Shown piece after piece: positions 51,351 to 61,723 of a stretch of DNA of 64,000 bases (its first letter is position 1; every line of letters starts with the position of its first letter). The DNA is from Stratiolaelaps scimitus (lineage: Eukaryota; Arthropoda; Arachnida; Mesostigmata; Laelapidae). Made by a program: the position numbers and the translations under genes. The DNA lies in NCBI GenBank assembly GCA_019614645.1, contig JABWDB010000034.1:2294001-2358000 (forward strand), given 5' to 3'. The notes beneath the pieces were generated by a model. The model was not told where the DNA came from and searched no databases. It saw only the letters and a list, made by a program, of their open reading frames with translations.

Positions 51351-51450
51351 TGAAGTGGACATGCGAGAGACAATGGCGATGAAGAACACAACAATGGACG
51401 ACGGTTCGGGGAGCACATTAGCCAAAGGACGCAAAAGGTTTTGGTGGCAG

Positions 51451-52680
51451 GTACGGCGATAGCAAATCCATGGAAGCTTTATCTGAAAATGGCGTTGGCC
51501 CTATTCGACCTATATGGACTCCTATGCATCTTACGGAGTGCCGCTATTCTGGGAACACCTCTCAGCTAATCAGCAGGGCGCCTTCGATCCCGTCAAGCCC
51601 TCGGTATGGTCGAGGAACTAGCTAGCTTGATTGCTCTGTGAGATAACTCTATTTGAGAAATAGCTGAGGCTACAGTTCGGGCTGCCAAAGACAGAAACCG
51701 ACCGAGAGTTCATTGGCAAATATGAGCCCAAAATGAGGGATACAAACCCAGACTTCTGCGAGTAGGGTCTCTGTCTGAGAAACTCTGCCTGGAAATACTG
51801 TGGTAGAACTAATATGCGTGTTGTGACCCCCCATTCGGAGTTCACTGGTTTCATCACATGGTGTGCCAGACTCGGTCAGACGAAAGTCGTAATCAACGAT
51901 GCGAGGAGCTCTCTTCTCCAACTCTTTCTCTCATCGCGTTGACACGCTCATAATATCCCCCTCCACGCCCCCAACATGTCTTTATATAATACATATATAT
52001 ATATATATATATATATAACTGTTATGCACTGCACATTAGCTGGGACTCGTGATCATTTACTCGAAAATCTGAAAGGTACGCTACATGCAATATCCCACGG
52101 GAGACATCTCCCAATAACCATCGCTTCATCACTGCTCCGTGGCAACCGCTTATCGCCGCGTACTTAGAATATGTCATTCCATCTAACCGACTGTAAAAGT
52201 ATCTCACTACCAATAATGTACATATCACTTTACAGGTAGAACATTGAGTCGCTCTTTAGCTGACTGTTCTAGTGATTGCAAATGGCCGATGATAAGTGTT
52301 CGCTGACATAAATGTTCACGTATTTTTCACTACGTACTACTTTCACCCTATCATATCTTTCCGTAGGTTCGAGTCTCGCGACGCGATATATCCGTTTGAA
52401 TAAAAAAAAAGTATTGTATTATATTCTTTCCCTCCTGCGCTTCAAGCCATTCTAGTTAGTGTCATTGCTTTAATATGAGCAGAGTACTTCCCACTAATCA
52501 CAGATGTTGAGTGGCTATTATATAAAGTGGTTATTAGAAAGCAATCTCTTATCGTCTCGATGGTTCAAGCCGGCGTTGAAGACGGTGTCTAGTTGAAATA
52601 GACGAACGTGAGGACACAGTTAAATTGCCTCGATAGTTTCGTATGCATTTGCATGTGACGGGTCCGAACTCAAAAAGCGA
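51451..52680. other. non-coding region after the LINE remnant
   Basis: Probably includes decayed LINE 3' sequence. A B-box-like word GGTTCGAGTCTC at 52,367-52,378 is followed about 20 bases later by a nine-A run, but no A box was found at tRNA-like distance. Confidence 0.3.
51990..52016. repeat. (AT)n microsatellite
   Basis: Pure AT array. Confidence 0.95.
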
Positions 52681-55600
52681 TGCGGGTTGCCAATCAGCTA
52701 CAACTGCCAGTTTGTATAGCGTGTGTCCGGGCCATGTTCGTATTCAACCAATGTCCCCGTAGTGGCCGCCTATGGGGTCCGACGCGGCCGAGGAGTGCTG
52801 AACATGATAGAAGCGGTTACGAGCGCTATTTCCTTTCACAGAGTTTGAAACGAGCCGATGCGCCGTTTGCAGTTGTCGCGGAAAAAATCATACACCGAGC
52901 ATCATCATCATCTGACCGGGCCGGCAGTGGTGTCCGGCCAGATGGGTGGAGCAAACTGTATTGAATCAGAGGAACCAAATAGTGACCGTCGATACGCGCC
53001 TCTTCAAAGATGACCGAGTGTCCTTGTCATGTTGTACGGCAGGCGAGCATTCGTTACCTTCTGCAGCGTAAAACCTCGTTCTTCCTTTTGAAACTACGCC
53101 CAGGCAGCACCACCTACACAGCCCAGCCCCCCCCCGCGTAGGTGCCGCCGTACGACGGCGGACGAAGCTCAATGCTTGTGGCAGATACGCTTGTTTCGCT
53201 TAGTGCAACTGGAGCATTTAAAGTTAAATTATAAAAAAAACAAACAAAGGAAAACATTAGCCCAACAACGCCGATGGCCATAGACAAAAGAGAGAGTTGT
53301 CTGTAGAGTATCAGCGTTACCAATGCTGAGCGACACTCGACTCTTACTGTTCGTTGTCGCCGTTGAGATGCAGCAGCTAGAGCTCGCCCGAATACTTCGC
53401 TGTGCCCGGCAGACTGCAGCATGAATTGCTATGGGCTGCGAACAGCATTAACAACAGCAGCAGCAGAATAGAGAAACATCCACAGCTGACGGTGTACCCC
53501 CTGAACGTTCGCCCCGATGTCCTCCCGGCGTTCACTACCCCCGAGGGCTGGTGGGCTTAGCACAGCAGATGTGGCCATGTCAACGGCAGGAGGGTGGCTG
53601 CCACTGCAGACCGACAACTGTAGTGAGAGACGCTACCAGAGCGCCTGGAAGTGCAGTAGAGGAAGTGGCACAGTGTTGGCTAGACAGCGAGAAAGAGGGA
53701 GAATATAGCTGCTGTATTTGCCGATGCAGCTACTGCTGCTGCTGCTGCTGCCGCTGGGACAGTATTCACACATTCACGAGCAGCGAGCCACCTCCGGCAG
53801 CGGTGGCGTAGCCTGCGCCGTCGCTAGTGACACTTGACGTGTTAACACCCCAAGTCACCCCACACATTGAGAGTCGGCTCGGCCAGGCCGGGCGTTCAGC
53901 CCACGCATGCAGTTTGCAGGCTGCATGCTCTTTCTCTATGCAACTCGCCAGTTCCCGATACAGCGCCACCAGCCTTGAACCAACAATCCTGCAACCTCTA
54001 TTCGTTTCTCGCGCGCGTTAGGGCTGTTCGCCCGCCACTCGCTTTGTCTCTCCGGTGAGCCAAAGCTGAGGCAAGCCCGCCGACCTACAGGCCGGCTCCT
54101 CACCCACGTTCAGTTACAACTGCTCGGAGAAAATGGACGAAGGGCCGAATGGAGTTTGCGAAGGGGTTCGTCGTCTCTGCGTTCGGCTACAGCGGAGACA
54201 ACGCTGCAGCGGTCACGAGCCGTGCACACTGTGGGGGCGCACTGGCAAATCGGGGGAAACGCGACGGATGGCTAGGTTCTGCTGCAAGTAGATGCGAGCC
54301 GAGAGAGATTCCCGCTAGCAAGACGTAAGTGTACAGAGAACCGCTTGCGCGCCACTCGTATGAGAGGCGTCTATGTCGCCTTCCTTGCTGGATGGGCGGA
54401 GAAAGCAATAGGCGAAACGCAAGACCGAACGAAACGCCAGACCCAACAGCTGTGTGTGGGGAATGAAGGCCGATGCTGTGAGCATATAGATTGGGATAGA
54501 TGCCGTTAGCTTGCATACATTTCTAAGCCGTGGATGGCGTACGCGTGGCCGTTCTTGTGCGCATTCGAATGAGCAGTCTCTACCTAACAAGCGAGGTTGG
54601 CTACGTGGATTGCGTCGTCGGAAGCGGCGGGGGGGGTCGTGAGCGACACGCCTCGTAGAACTCATTTAGAACCACAGGCGGCGGTATTTATCTCGCGGTC
54701 CGGGGAGTCTTCTCCGGGCGAGGTGCACACACCGTCATGTTCGCCCTTACGTTGCCTTTTCATTGAAACCTCGTTGCTCTTTCTCTCTTTCGATCGCCTT
54801 TCGGTTGAGCCAAACGCCACCGGCAGCGTCGTACGCATTTAGCGTTGCTGCGACCCAAGCCGCCGCACCGGGATGCTGCTGAAAGCTTTCCCGGCATCGG
54901 TGATACAGCTAGCTTTGTAGAAGACATGCACCCGACTACGATCCCGTCGACGGTGCCTTCTTCCCCACGTCGCACTCCCGCCTACGTTGGCCCTCTGGCT
55001 TTCGTTCCTGGGTCGCTGCCGACCGTGTATCCTAAGTTACCGAGCTAAAGCTGGTGCTAGGCACCAACCCAGCACTACTCGAAGGTGATGGTGGGCAGGT
55101 AAGAGGAGGGCGCTCCCGCCAGAGAGGGATTAGTGTCGGCCTCGGCCTCCAGCCTCGTCGGCCGAACTCGTGGAGAATGGTGGTGTGTGCCTTTACACGT
55201 ATGTACACGTAGAGGCACGTCGAGCACAAGCTAACGTGGCGAATAGAGAATACTCAGCAATGAGACACAACACCTTGTTACACAACGCGTCGAGCGATAG
55301 ACAGCGCTGACAGAGCAGACGGGGACCGCCACCGCGCCGCCCCCGCTGCTTAAAATCTGCACTCTCAAATGGAGGTCGAAAGTTTTGTTGGGACTCGGGC
55401 GAGACGATTTTGGCTGTAGAAGCGACGTCACCAACAGAAAACTCGCAGCAGCAGCAGCAACAGTAGCAAAGCATTCGTGCTTGCTCCGTCATTCGTTGCC
55501 GCTACACATAGCCCCGTCGTTCGTGTGTCAGCTAGTGCTGCGTTGTGTTGTTTGTTGCTGTTGCTGTTGTTGTTGGGCCACACATCCGCCACCTCCAGCT

Positions 55601-55920
55601 ACAAACCCAGACACGCGTATGTCATCACAGCCTCAAGGACAGAAAGGGCACAAATTCATACCGGACCGTACCCATATACAAGCCATGTTTATGTGCCTGA
55701 AAGTGGACATTAACCCAGTTGTTTGTAGGCACCTATCACTTGTTAGAACAGAGCAATGGGCAGCACCTTGAGGGTGGCTGGATAGCCTCCGTATGGCCCT
55801 TCTCGCTGTCGTGTGGCTCAGCCTCACTCGGGTATTTGCTCGTGAACCACATCTAGAATGACACGAGAATGACAAAAAAAAAAACAAGAGGTAGGTAGCG
55901 TTCTACCCTGCATTTCCTGT

Positions 55921-55936
55921 CCCCCCCCCCCCCCCC
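55921..55936. repeat. poly-C run (16 C)
   Basis: Uninterrupted C homopolymer, joint longest in the window. Confidence 0.95.
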
Positions 55937-55956
55937 GAAGTTATTTTCTAGGCAGC

Positions 55957-56604
55957 CTACGCCTCTATGCCTATCGTGGACGCTGCTTGATATTCTGAAC
56001 GAGGTCGACAACAATGACTTATTATCGCAGCAGCAGCAGCAGCAGCGCTAGCAATAATACTGCTACCACCACCACAACAGCTACTTGGCGAAGAAGAGTC
56101 CCCTTGACCACGGGGCCATGGGGCCGTAGTTGACGGTTTGCGCCGCCGCGCCAACGAAGACGCGACATCATTCGAAGCAGCAGCAGCGGCTGCTGCAGCA
56201 GCAGAAGAATGTTGTCCCGCCAAGAAGCTAGACACAGAGTTGGGTGACTGGGGCCAGCAGACGTTGCAATGCGAGTTATAGACTGGCATTTTCATTTCCG
56301 GAAGAGTACGAACATCACCAGCCGCGCTTTCCTCGCCGCCGCCACCACCACCACTGCCGCCGCCGCCGCCGCCGTCTTGCTGCCAGCTCCTTCGACGAGT
56401 AGTCAGTGTCGGCCGCCGCCGCCTACTGCTGGAGGCGGCCGGTGGTAGCGTCACCCGTTGGGGCCGAGTTGACTGAGTTGGCTTGGCTTGCCCAGAAGCC
56501 GCCGCCACCGCCACTGCCGCCGCCTCCACCCTGCCTACTTCTCTCTGCCGAACTCCCGCTACACAGTCGACAGCTTTTCGTCTGCCATGCTGCTGCTGCT
56601 GCTT
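55957..56604 (-). CDS. Gly/Ala/Ser-rich open frame, possible exon, doubtful
   Basis: The minus-strand frame is open for about 216 codons between TAG at 56,607-56,605 and the stop at 55,957. It holds a Gln run, two Gly runs, several Ala runs and, between them, a non-repetitive stretch (AAGDVRTLPEMKMPVYNSHC, then NVCWPQSPNSVSSFLAG). Such layouts occur in arthropod regulators, but GGC/CAG triplet DNA also gives open frames by chance, and an overlapping minus-strand frame (56,423-56,920) looks comparably good. No ATG lies before the Gly runs and no clear splice sites were found. Confidence 0.2.
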   Translation of the reverse strand, partial: KQQQQHGRRKAVDCVAGVRQREVGRVEAAAVAVAAASGQAKPTQSTRPQRVTLPPAASSSRRRRPTLTTRRRSWQQDGGGGGGSGGGGGGEESAAGDVRTLPEMKMPVYNSHCNVCWPQSPNSVSSFLAGQHSSAAAAAAAAASNDVASSLARRRKPSTTAPWPRGQGDSSSPSSCCGGGSSIIASAAAAAAAIISHCCRPRSEYQAASTIGIEA

Positions 56605-56797
56605 CTAGCGATGTCTTTGAGATGCTTTCTGCTTCGTCTTCGTTCGGCCATTTGGCGAGTTCGCTGCCAACTTGCCAACTTTCTTCGCCTCGTCGTCTCA
56701 CAAGGACGACGCGAGAGCGACAGAGGCGCGGCAGGCATCGCGCGAGTCGAAGTGAGCGAGGGGCTGCAGGACCATGATGCGAGATGAGCAGGCCAAG

Positions 56798-56821
56798 GAG
56801 AGAGAGAGAGAGAGAGAGAGA
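56798..56821. repeat. (GA)n microsatellite
   Basis: Pure GA run. Confidence 0.9.
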
Positions 56822-57809
56822 CAAGCAATGAAGAGGGCTATTGACCGGGGGGGGGCTTCCCAAGGGGGAGACAGGCACAGCGGCTACCGTCGGCGCTGCG
56901 GCGGCGGCTGCGAAGGACAACGGTTAATGCCGCGGCTGCTGGCGGCCTCGCGGGAATCGCCGTCATCTCCGGAGCACCCGACACTCCCCTCGCCCATCGG
57001 GGCTGCTGAGAGGCACGGCAATGTTCACGGATCTCGGACGAAAAAGAAGGAGTCCATGAAGGAGGCGTTTGTGTGCACACACACAGCAGCATCAGCGCAC
57101 CAGCGCTGTGACAAAGACGCTCACACGCAGACGCAGGCTGTCGTTCAGGACACTTCGATATGGGGCAGGGCGAAGGCGCCCTGGGGTCTCGCTATCTACG
57201 GGGGAGGCGGCCTGAAAGGCCGGTACTTTGACCACGCTTTCTCGGTGGAGCAGCCCTTCTCAACTATCCTGTCCTACCATACTGGTGTTGTACACTATCG
57301 TCGTAGCGGGGCGTTGGCTGGCGGATGCGGACGGACTCCGTCATGTCGTAAAATTGAGCTTTTTCTGCTGCTACAACTGCTGCTGCTGCTTCAGAGGTGG
57401 CTAAAGTTAAGTCCGACACTTCGAGCGACGGTGGACGACATCCGTGGATCAGGCTGTTCCATGTCGTTACAATCGTGCGGTTTCAAAGATCGCCGCCCAA
57501 ATCATTTGAGTCCATCGCGCCACCGTTGTGGTAAAGATACAGCGCGATTCCTGTGTTCGCTCGGCCTTACGCCATCGCACGCAAGGCCAAAAATGTCCCT
57601 CTGATCCCAGCTCCTCCTATCAAGCTAACTCCAGGCCAAGCACCCCATCGCAGTGCCACCACCAGGCTATTAGTTAGTACCGAGATGTCGATGAGGGTCT
57701 AGCGAGGGTGTTACGTTAGCGGGGATCGTCTGTGATGGGGGCTGCCTCTTACGATGAGCTGGGATAGTTAGCTGGCCGGGCGACGGGCCGGCTTCCCGCG
57801 TGGATCGCA

Positions 57810-58433
57810 TTGAATAGCACAGAAGACGACAGTGACGACGACGACAACATCGACGTCGAGATGAAAGTGCGGCTTTGGTGGCTGCGCGAGTGTCAAATCC
57901 GAAATAAATTAAAAGGGGGATTAGCCCGTAGTTCCGCCGTTGTGTGCGAGGCTAGTGTGTATGATGGCGGGGGCGGGGGGGCGGGGGGGGGCCTTGTTGT
58001 GTTCGTGTGTGGAACGTGTGGGGGCGTTCCTGTGTGGGGCATAGAAACGAACCCGCTCTTCCTGGTCCAACTAGCAAATGTGGGTAACAGGGGGCCGAGC
58101 CATGAGGGATGGAGACGTTGTAAGAGCCAGACGGATCGCAGTGGCCCGAAGGAGGCCGTGCCATTTCCCTACCGGCGTCGTCCACCCCGCTTTCTTCTGG
58201 ACCCCCTCCTCTTCTCTTTCTCTCTCTATCTCTCGCAATCCTCAGTTCCTGTCCCTGTCGGCGGAGCGGCCGGGCGGCCGACCGACCGACGTGACTTGCG
58301 AGAATCTAGCACGCCACGTGAGGGTCACCCCGAATTGTTTCTGTCCATTGCAAAATGGGCAACCAAACTCGAGCCCGGTCCGACCTGTCGGTGTCGATAT
58401 TCTGCCAGTTTCGATACGCGAAGGGGAGTCTAG
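57810..58433 (+). CDS. open frame with acidic start, possible exon, doubtful
   Basis: The frame begins without ATG (TTG) and reads STEDDSDDDDNIDVEMKVRL, then WWLRECQIRNKLKGGL, an acidic patch followed by a basic/aromatic segment that looks protein-like. After about residue 50 it becomes Gly/Arg/Pro-rich background. If real, only the first 150 bases are likely to be coding, and no convincing donor was identified there. The first ATG is at 57,861. Confidence 0.18.
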   Translation: MNSTEDDSDDDDNIDVEMKVRLWWLRECQIRNKLKGGLARSSAVVCEASVYDGGGGGAGGGLVVFVCGTCGGVPVWGIETNPLFLVQLANVGNRGPSHEGWRRCKSQTDRSGPKEAVPFPYRRRPPRFLLDPLLFSFSLYLSQSSVPVPVGGAAGRPTDRRDLRESSTPREGHPELFLSIAKWATKLEPGPTCRCRYSASFDTRRGV

Positions 58434-58557
58434 CTGAGCCGAAGTTCCGTCGGGCGAAATTGCGGGGGAGTAACAATCGCAGTGAGTGGAGATGGCCGGC
58501 AGAACTTAGCAGTGGCGCTTCGCACTCGACGACGTCACACCTCGCAGCCGGTTGTAC

Positions 58558-58573
58558 GGGGGGGGGGGGGGGG
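58558..58573. repeat. poly-G run (16 G)
   Basis: Uninterrupted G homopolymer, joint longest in the window. Confidence 0.95.
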
Positions 58574-59551
58574 ACTCCCACCGCGCAGGCTTACGGGGGC
58601 AACTTCGCTAGGCGAGACTGGGCCCGCGGTCGAGCCGCGACAGGGAACGACCTGGGCCAGGCCAGGCCTGGTCCACGACGGCTGTTTCGGCGTTTCGTCC
58701 TTCTTGTGGCGGCTCTCCTCGCGAAAAAAAAAAACCAAATTGGAATATGTCACCCACAGCTCACAGGATCTAGCGCCTGCACATGCCTGCCAAGTACCCA
58801 TCGGTCCCCTCGCAAGCAAGCGCTTAATAACGTGGAAGCAGTTCGCCCGCGCCGTTCCCCAGCCCAACAGATCTCCTTAGGGCGCGACTGTTATTCCAAT
58901 GACGGCAGCCGGGACGGGGGAGATTCAGAGGCGAGCCAGTTGGGTCCTTTCTTTGCCGCTCGGAAGCGATGTGTACGTACCCCTATGGCCGCCCTGCGCG
59001 GTCGCCATCATCGGGATCCCGAAGTAGTCGGCTTCCAGTTCTGATCTCCACCAGCTAGCTCCTAGTCTGCTATTCTTTTTGGTCCCGGCGTTGTTGAACC
59101 GCGTGTGGCTCCGGCGATATCGTGCTTACGGGCCGAAACGGTGAATCGATGAGGGTGCCTACTAAAAACCGCGTTCTTATGTTCAGATCAGTAGCTAGAA
59201 TCGAAGCGATGAAGGGAGGACGGTGAGGGAGAGATCAGAGAGTCTCGCCAGATAACTAGTCTGACTGTTTGTGCACATGTGCAGTATCTGGATGTCTAAG
59301 GACCAAACGATTCGCAGGCAGTTGCCTCGAAGCTCTAGCGAACGCTGTGTATAGGGTCGCATCTGAACAAATACTCGCGTCAAGCAATGCGATATACTGA
59401 GCCGCATAGCTAGTTGCATTGCTTGCTGAATATAATATTATACAAGTGCCTAAAAGCCACAGTCAGTCAGAGACGTCAGCGGGACACTTGCGCACGCCTG
59501 GGTCCCGCAATCCGGCGTGTAAGTTTCGTAAGCACATTTTTTATGTTGCAG

Positions 59552-59842
59552 ACCCGAACTCCGGACCTATTTGGCATGGAAGTTTATGAACGTTACCTGG
59601 ATGGTCTTCCTGATGTATTTGCGGTACGTTTCCGCTGGGGTAAACCCCAGCATCCCACCTACCGAATTCGATATGTCATAAACTACGAGCACAGGCTGTG
59701 GTACAATGTTGTCATAGTAAAAAACGTCGAAAAGAAAGAGGAAACAGTTGCGCTGGGTGACCTGCTTAAGATAAGTGTTCATGCTAATCTACAGCTGTTG
59801 CCGTCTTGCGGGATCTCTATGAAGGTCGCAGTTGTTTCGTAA
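59552..59842 (+). CDS. unrecognised open frame behind a possible splice acceptor
   Basis: A pyrimidine-containing stretch ending TTTTTTATGTTGCAG at 59,551 is a plausible acceptor. The frame that follows codes for a non-repetitive, evenly mixed peptide of about 96 residues with an ATG at 59,576 (MEVYERYLDGLPDVFAVRF...). It is Tyr/Arg-rich in the middle (YRIRYVINYEHRLWYNVVIV), then has a Lys/Glu patch (NVEKKEE) and a short hydrophobic end. I do not recognise the family. It could be a last exon, a decayed retroelement piece or chance. A GTAAGT 33 bases before the acceptor would make an intron too short to be credible. Confidence 0.3.
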   Translation, partial: TRTPDLFGMEVYERYLDGLPDVFAVRFRWGKPQHPTYRIRYVINYEHRLWYNVVIVKNVEKKEETVALGDLLKISVHANLQLLPSCGISMKVAVVS

Positions 59843-60029
59843 CGACGAAATTCAGACCCTCGCAACCTCTCGGGTCCAGTTCCGCGAAGTGTTGTTTCCC
59901 CGAGTTCGCTCACATTCACATTTGATAATTAATAATTTGACTATTACTAAAATGGTACGACCATTGATTTACTCCAGCGAGATTCAGACGATCCTGTCCG
60001 TCATAAGGACCTCTCTTTAGAACGACTGC

Positions 60030-60069
60030 CAACGTGCAATACGTCGCTTACGAGGCGTATTGCAAGTTG
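60030..60069. repeat. hairpin, 14-bp stem (13 paired), 12-base loop
   Basis: Left arm 60,030-60,043 (CAACGTGCAATACG) pairs with right arm 60,056-60,069 (CGTATTGCAAGTTG) except at one position. The loop is TCGCTTACGAGG. It lies about 190 bases after the frame ending at 59,842 and could be a structured RNA 3' element or an unrelated foldback. Confidence 0.85.
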
Positions 60070-61340
60070 AGATAGCTTACTCTCTACCTCTGCCTCGATA
60101 TCGTATGGCCATCTGCATCAGAAGAGCATCTTCATTCTGAAGGAAAGCTTCCTTTTTGCTCTATGTACGCGCGCACGTCGGCAGCCCGGGTTGCTATGTG
60201 CCTCGGGCTGGACGAAAATAGCTCTGCTTTGTAATTTAAGGGAGGCACGGTAATCCCTGATAATGTCGAAGTACTTGCGCTCCCCTTCGCTGTCCCGTCG
60301 AGGCTTGCTCGTGTATAGCCGAGTAGCCGCATCCTGTCACAAACTTCAAGGACAGCTTACGCGTGACATTTTGTGGCGGGCACTCAGAGTCACCGAGATC
60401 TCCTCTCCGTCAAATATGTATCGCTCAATTAAACTGTTTTCTGACACAAGAGGCTGCTATAGCCTCGGGTAGCTAGATGGACGATGATGCAGCTATTGCG
60501 CTCGGGGGGTAAATGAATCATGACAAGGTTTTATCAGCACCCTATGTCGGCTATTTTCAGATAAAATAAGTAACAATAATAATGAACATCGTTATACGAT
60601 ACGATATACAATATAAGCACTTTTTAGATGGTAACGCCAAATCTTGTTAACGAGACAATCGTCTGACACCGATTTGCGTGATCGCCTGTTGGCGGTTAAG
60701 GGCAACTTCGTACATAGTACATTAATAAATAAATAGATATTCAGGAACCCCAGAATTTCCCTCTTGGACACTAACGAATCGAAATTGGTGGAAATAGACT
60801 TCCTTCGCTCTTTGATTTTTAATTAGTGTCCCGGTACCATCATGAGAATTGCATGGAACCGGCGTGCAACTGGCGAAAACCACAGCGAGCTCGGTGTTTA
60901 ATTCTCACCACAATGTGTGCAATTGCCCTTGACTAACCAATGAGTAATCGTCCACCACATCATTTACATGTTGTGGCTGCTGGGTGAGTTCTTCATTTTA
61001 TAGGGGTTGACCATACGTGTCTCTTGGTGGCGTTATCAAATACCGGCTCGTTACCTGTCTTATCGCTGCATATGGTTGCAACAGGATCAAGCACATATAG
61101 CCACAGCTGGTTATCCCGTCGTATATCAAGTGATTTCACAACACTGCAATATAACCGAGAAGAAGCGAGGAGCGATGTGCCTCTAGCCTGAACCGCCGGT
61201 GATGAGACCGAATCTTTTTACCGTGCGCGGTCCATTTTTTTGTTCCGGGCTACCCAGTTTTTATGGTTTTATTTCGTGGGTCGCGCTTCGTGCTCTCAGT
61301 GCACATTGTCTTCTGACGTCTACTGATCGAATCGAATACA
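60070..61340. other. AT-richer non-coding stretch
   Basis: Only short chance frames are present. Nothing recognisable. Confidence 0.4.
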
Positions 61341-61357
61341 GTAGCTAGAGGGTCAGC

Positions 61358-61520
61358 TGTAAAAGGGATAGTTTATCTAGGCAGTGCTATATCCACAGAC
61401 AAACGTCTATGCGTATAGGGTTTTAACAGTAGTTATCACTCATTGTCGTCCAGGCACCGAGGAGGCTACAAAGGTTAAGAGTCAGATGGAAGAGCCATGA
61501 TGCTGTTCTTGCTGGCCGAC
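61358..61520 (+). pseudogene. possible LINE reverse transcriptase C-terminal fragment
   Basis: One frame reads AVKGIVYLGSAISTDKRL, resembling the FxYLGSxIS motif downstream of the YADD box in LINEs. After a stop, another frame reads RRLQRLRVRWKSHDAVLAGRQ, similar to the RLRWxGH-type tail. The pieces are short and no active-site motif is present here, so this is tentative. It might be a second, 5'-truncated LINE insertion. Confidence 0.3.
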
Positions 61521-61606
61521 AAATGGCAAAATGATCTAAAGCAATGATGAGAGAAGCTCGTTTGAAAAGTCAACAAAAGTGGGCGCATACAACGCCAAGT
61601 ACAACC

Positions 61607-61723
61607 ATGGAATTATTCACATTTGCAAAACGGGTGTTATACGGTACCCTGTATTGCGTCGTCATAATTGGTATCGTTTTCCTGTGCCTTGAAAATGGAT
61701 CGACACTCCGCTGTAAGCAGTGA
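61607..61723 (+). CDS. small frame with signal-anchor-like peptide, possible first exon
   Basis: ATG at 61,607 sits in a near-ideal animal start context (ACAACCATGG). It encodes MELFTFAKRVLYGTLYCVVI and then IGIVFLCLEN: a short N-terminus with two basic residues, then about 20 hydrophobic residues, the layout of a type II membrane signal anchor. The frame stops at 61,721-61,723, but a donor-like GTAAGC begins at 61,713, so the exon may end at 61,712 in phase 1 and continue elsewhere. Golgi glycosyl- and sulfotransferases often have such a first exon; that is only a suggestion. The frame is also open upstream to an ATG pair at 61,543/61,546. Length is short and no downstream exon was found. 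Confidence 0.3.
   Translation: MELFTFAKRVLYGTLYCVVIIGIVFLCLENGSTLRCKQ

Larger units (their letters stand above)
49980..51450 (+). mobile_element. decayed non-LTR retrotransposon (LINE)
   Basis: Plus-strand fragments in different frames follow the usual LINE order: endonuclease C-terminal part (to 50,202), a linker, then reverse-transcriptase segments from about 50,850 to 51,350 ending after the YADD box. Stops and frameshifts separate them. The clade (for example Jockey- or CR1-like) cannot be decided by eye. The 5' end and the 3' tail are not defined. Confidence 0.7.
52700..59100. other. third CpG-rich block, candidate exons only
   Basis: GC/CpG-rich DNA with CAG, CCG and GGC triplet tracts, poly-G/poly-C runs and GA arrays. 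Two open frames with somewhat protein-like stretches are listed separately. The rest shows no supported gene. Confidence 0.35.

Noticed and set aside
52360..52415. B-box-like word followed by an A run, considered as a SINE 3' end
   Set aside because: No A box at a suitable distance upstream, and A runs are common in this AT-rich part.
56774..57604. 276-codon plus-strand frame starting at a true ATG
   Set aside because: Begins with an ERER run from the GA array and continues as mixed low-information sequence without any motif; overlaps other equally open frames.
59519..59551. 33-base intron between GTAAGT and TTGCAG
   Set aside because: Shorter than credible animal introns. The acceptor alone was kept as a possibility.
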